Origin: Megalobrama amblycephala
Lineage: Eukaryota > Chordata > Actinopteri > Cypriniformes > Xenocyprididae
NCBI RefSeq assembly: GCF_018812025.1
Contig: NC_063052.1
Coordinates: 18,001,414 to 18,065,413 of the forward strand
DNA: 64,000 nucleotides
Reading direction: 5' to 3'
Shown here piece by piece: positions 63,922-64,000 of the stretch. Position numbers and translations under genes: made by a program. Each line of letters starts with the position of its first letter. The first letter of the stretch is position 1. Below the pieces are notes generated by a model, which saw only the letters and a program-made list of their open reading frames with translations, searched no databases and was not told the DNA's origin.

Positions 63922-64000
63922 AAATCAGATAACGCTGCCTCTAGCCAAGTTACATTTTGTCCCTCCATATCAAACTATTGTCTTTAAAAATCACCATGAA

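Overview
This window looks like nuclear DNA of a teleost, most likely a cyprinid (zebrafish/carp group). Coding DNA is sparse and split by AT-rich introns. Most of the rest is fish-type DNA transposons: Tc1/mariner, hAT, PIF-Harbinger, IS630-like, EnSpm-like and many short elements flanked by TTAA. There are also pieces of Ty3/gypsy retrotransposons and long TA and CA microsatellites. Nothing prokaryotic is present. Assignments were made by reading; no database search was run.

Two host genes are supported, both on the + strand and both cut by the window edges. (1) zfpm2/FOG2-like: the last five coding exons (2176-2300, 11109-11205, 29168-29374, 30015-30239, 30744-33067) join in phase. They encode about 991 residues with a PR-like region, eight zinc fingers, a PIDLSKK CtBP motif and the family C-terminus; the N-terminal exons lie left of the window. 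(2) An SR splicing factor of the SRSF4/SRSF6 group: its first three coding exons (59933-60039, 61331-61473, 63197-63306) encode RRM1, a Gly/Arg linker and the start of RRM2; the rest lies to the right. Intron 2 holds a candidate poison cassette exon (61594-61708).

Layout: 0.1-6.2 kb, zfpm2 intron with a foldback element, a minisatellite-bearing MITE and unique stretches. 6.2-9.6 kb, a decayed IS630-like transposon with two younger insertions. 9.8-24 kb, MITEs, two nests of MITEs, and long low-repeat stretches that may hold regulatory elements. 24.6-29.1 kb, a Tc1-like element holding two hAT MITEs, next to a 1.55-kb Tc1-type foldback, ending about 60 bp before a zfpm2 exon. 29.2-33.1 kb, the main zfpm2 coding exons. 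33.1-39.6 kb, 3' UTR, a 0.3-kb duplication, MITEs, an LTR-like block and a large TTAA element. 39.6-44.6 kb, two gypsy remnants in opposite orientations. 44.8-50.5 kb, Tc1, EnSpm and TTAA elements and a broken transposon-associated gene. 50.7-58.7 kb, repeat-rich DNA with gag-like ORFs, a Harbinger MITE and a foldback carrying a THAP-like start. 59-64 kb, the SRSF gene.

The two host genes show no sign of working together. FOG2 is a nuclear cofactor of GATA factors, and SRSF4/6 proteins regulate splicing, usually including their own. The most informative parts of the window are the readable insertion histories (target-site duplications that reconstitute empty sites) and the candidate poison exon. 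I found no convincing undescribed system.
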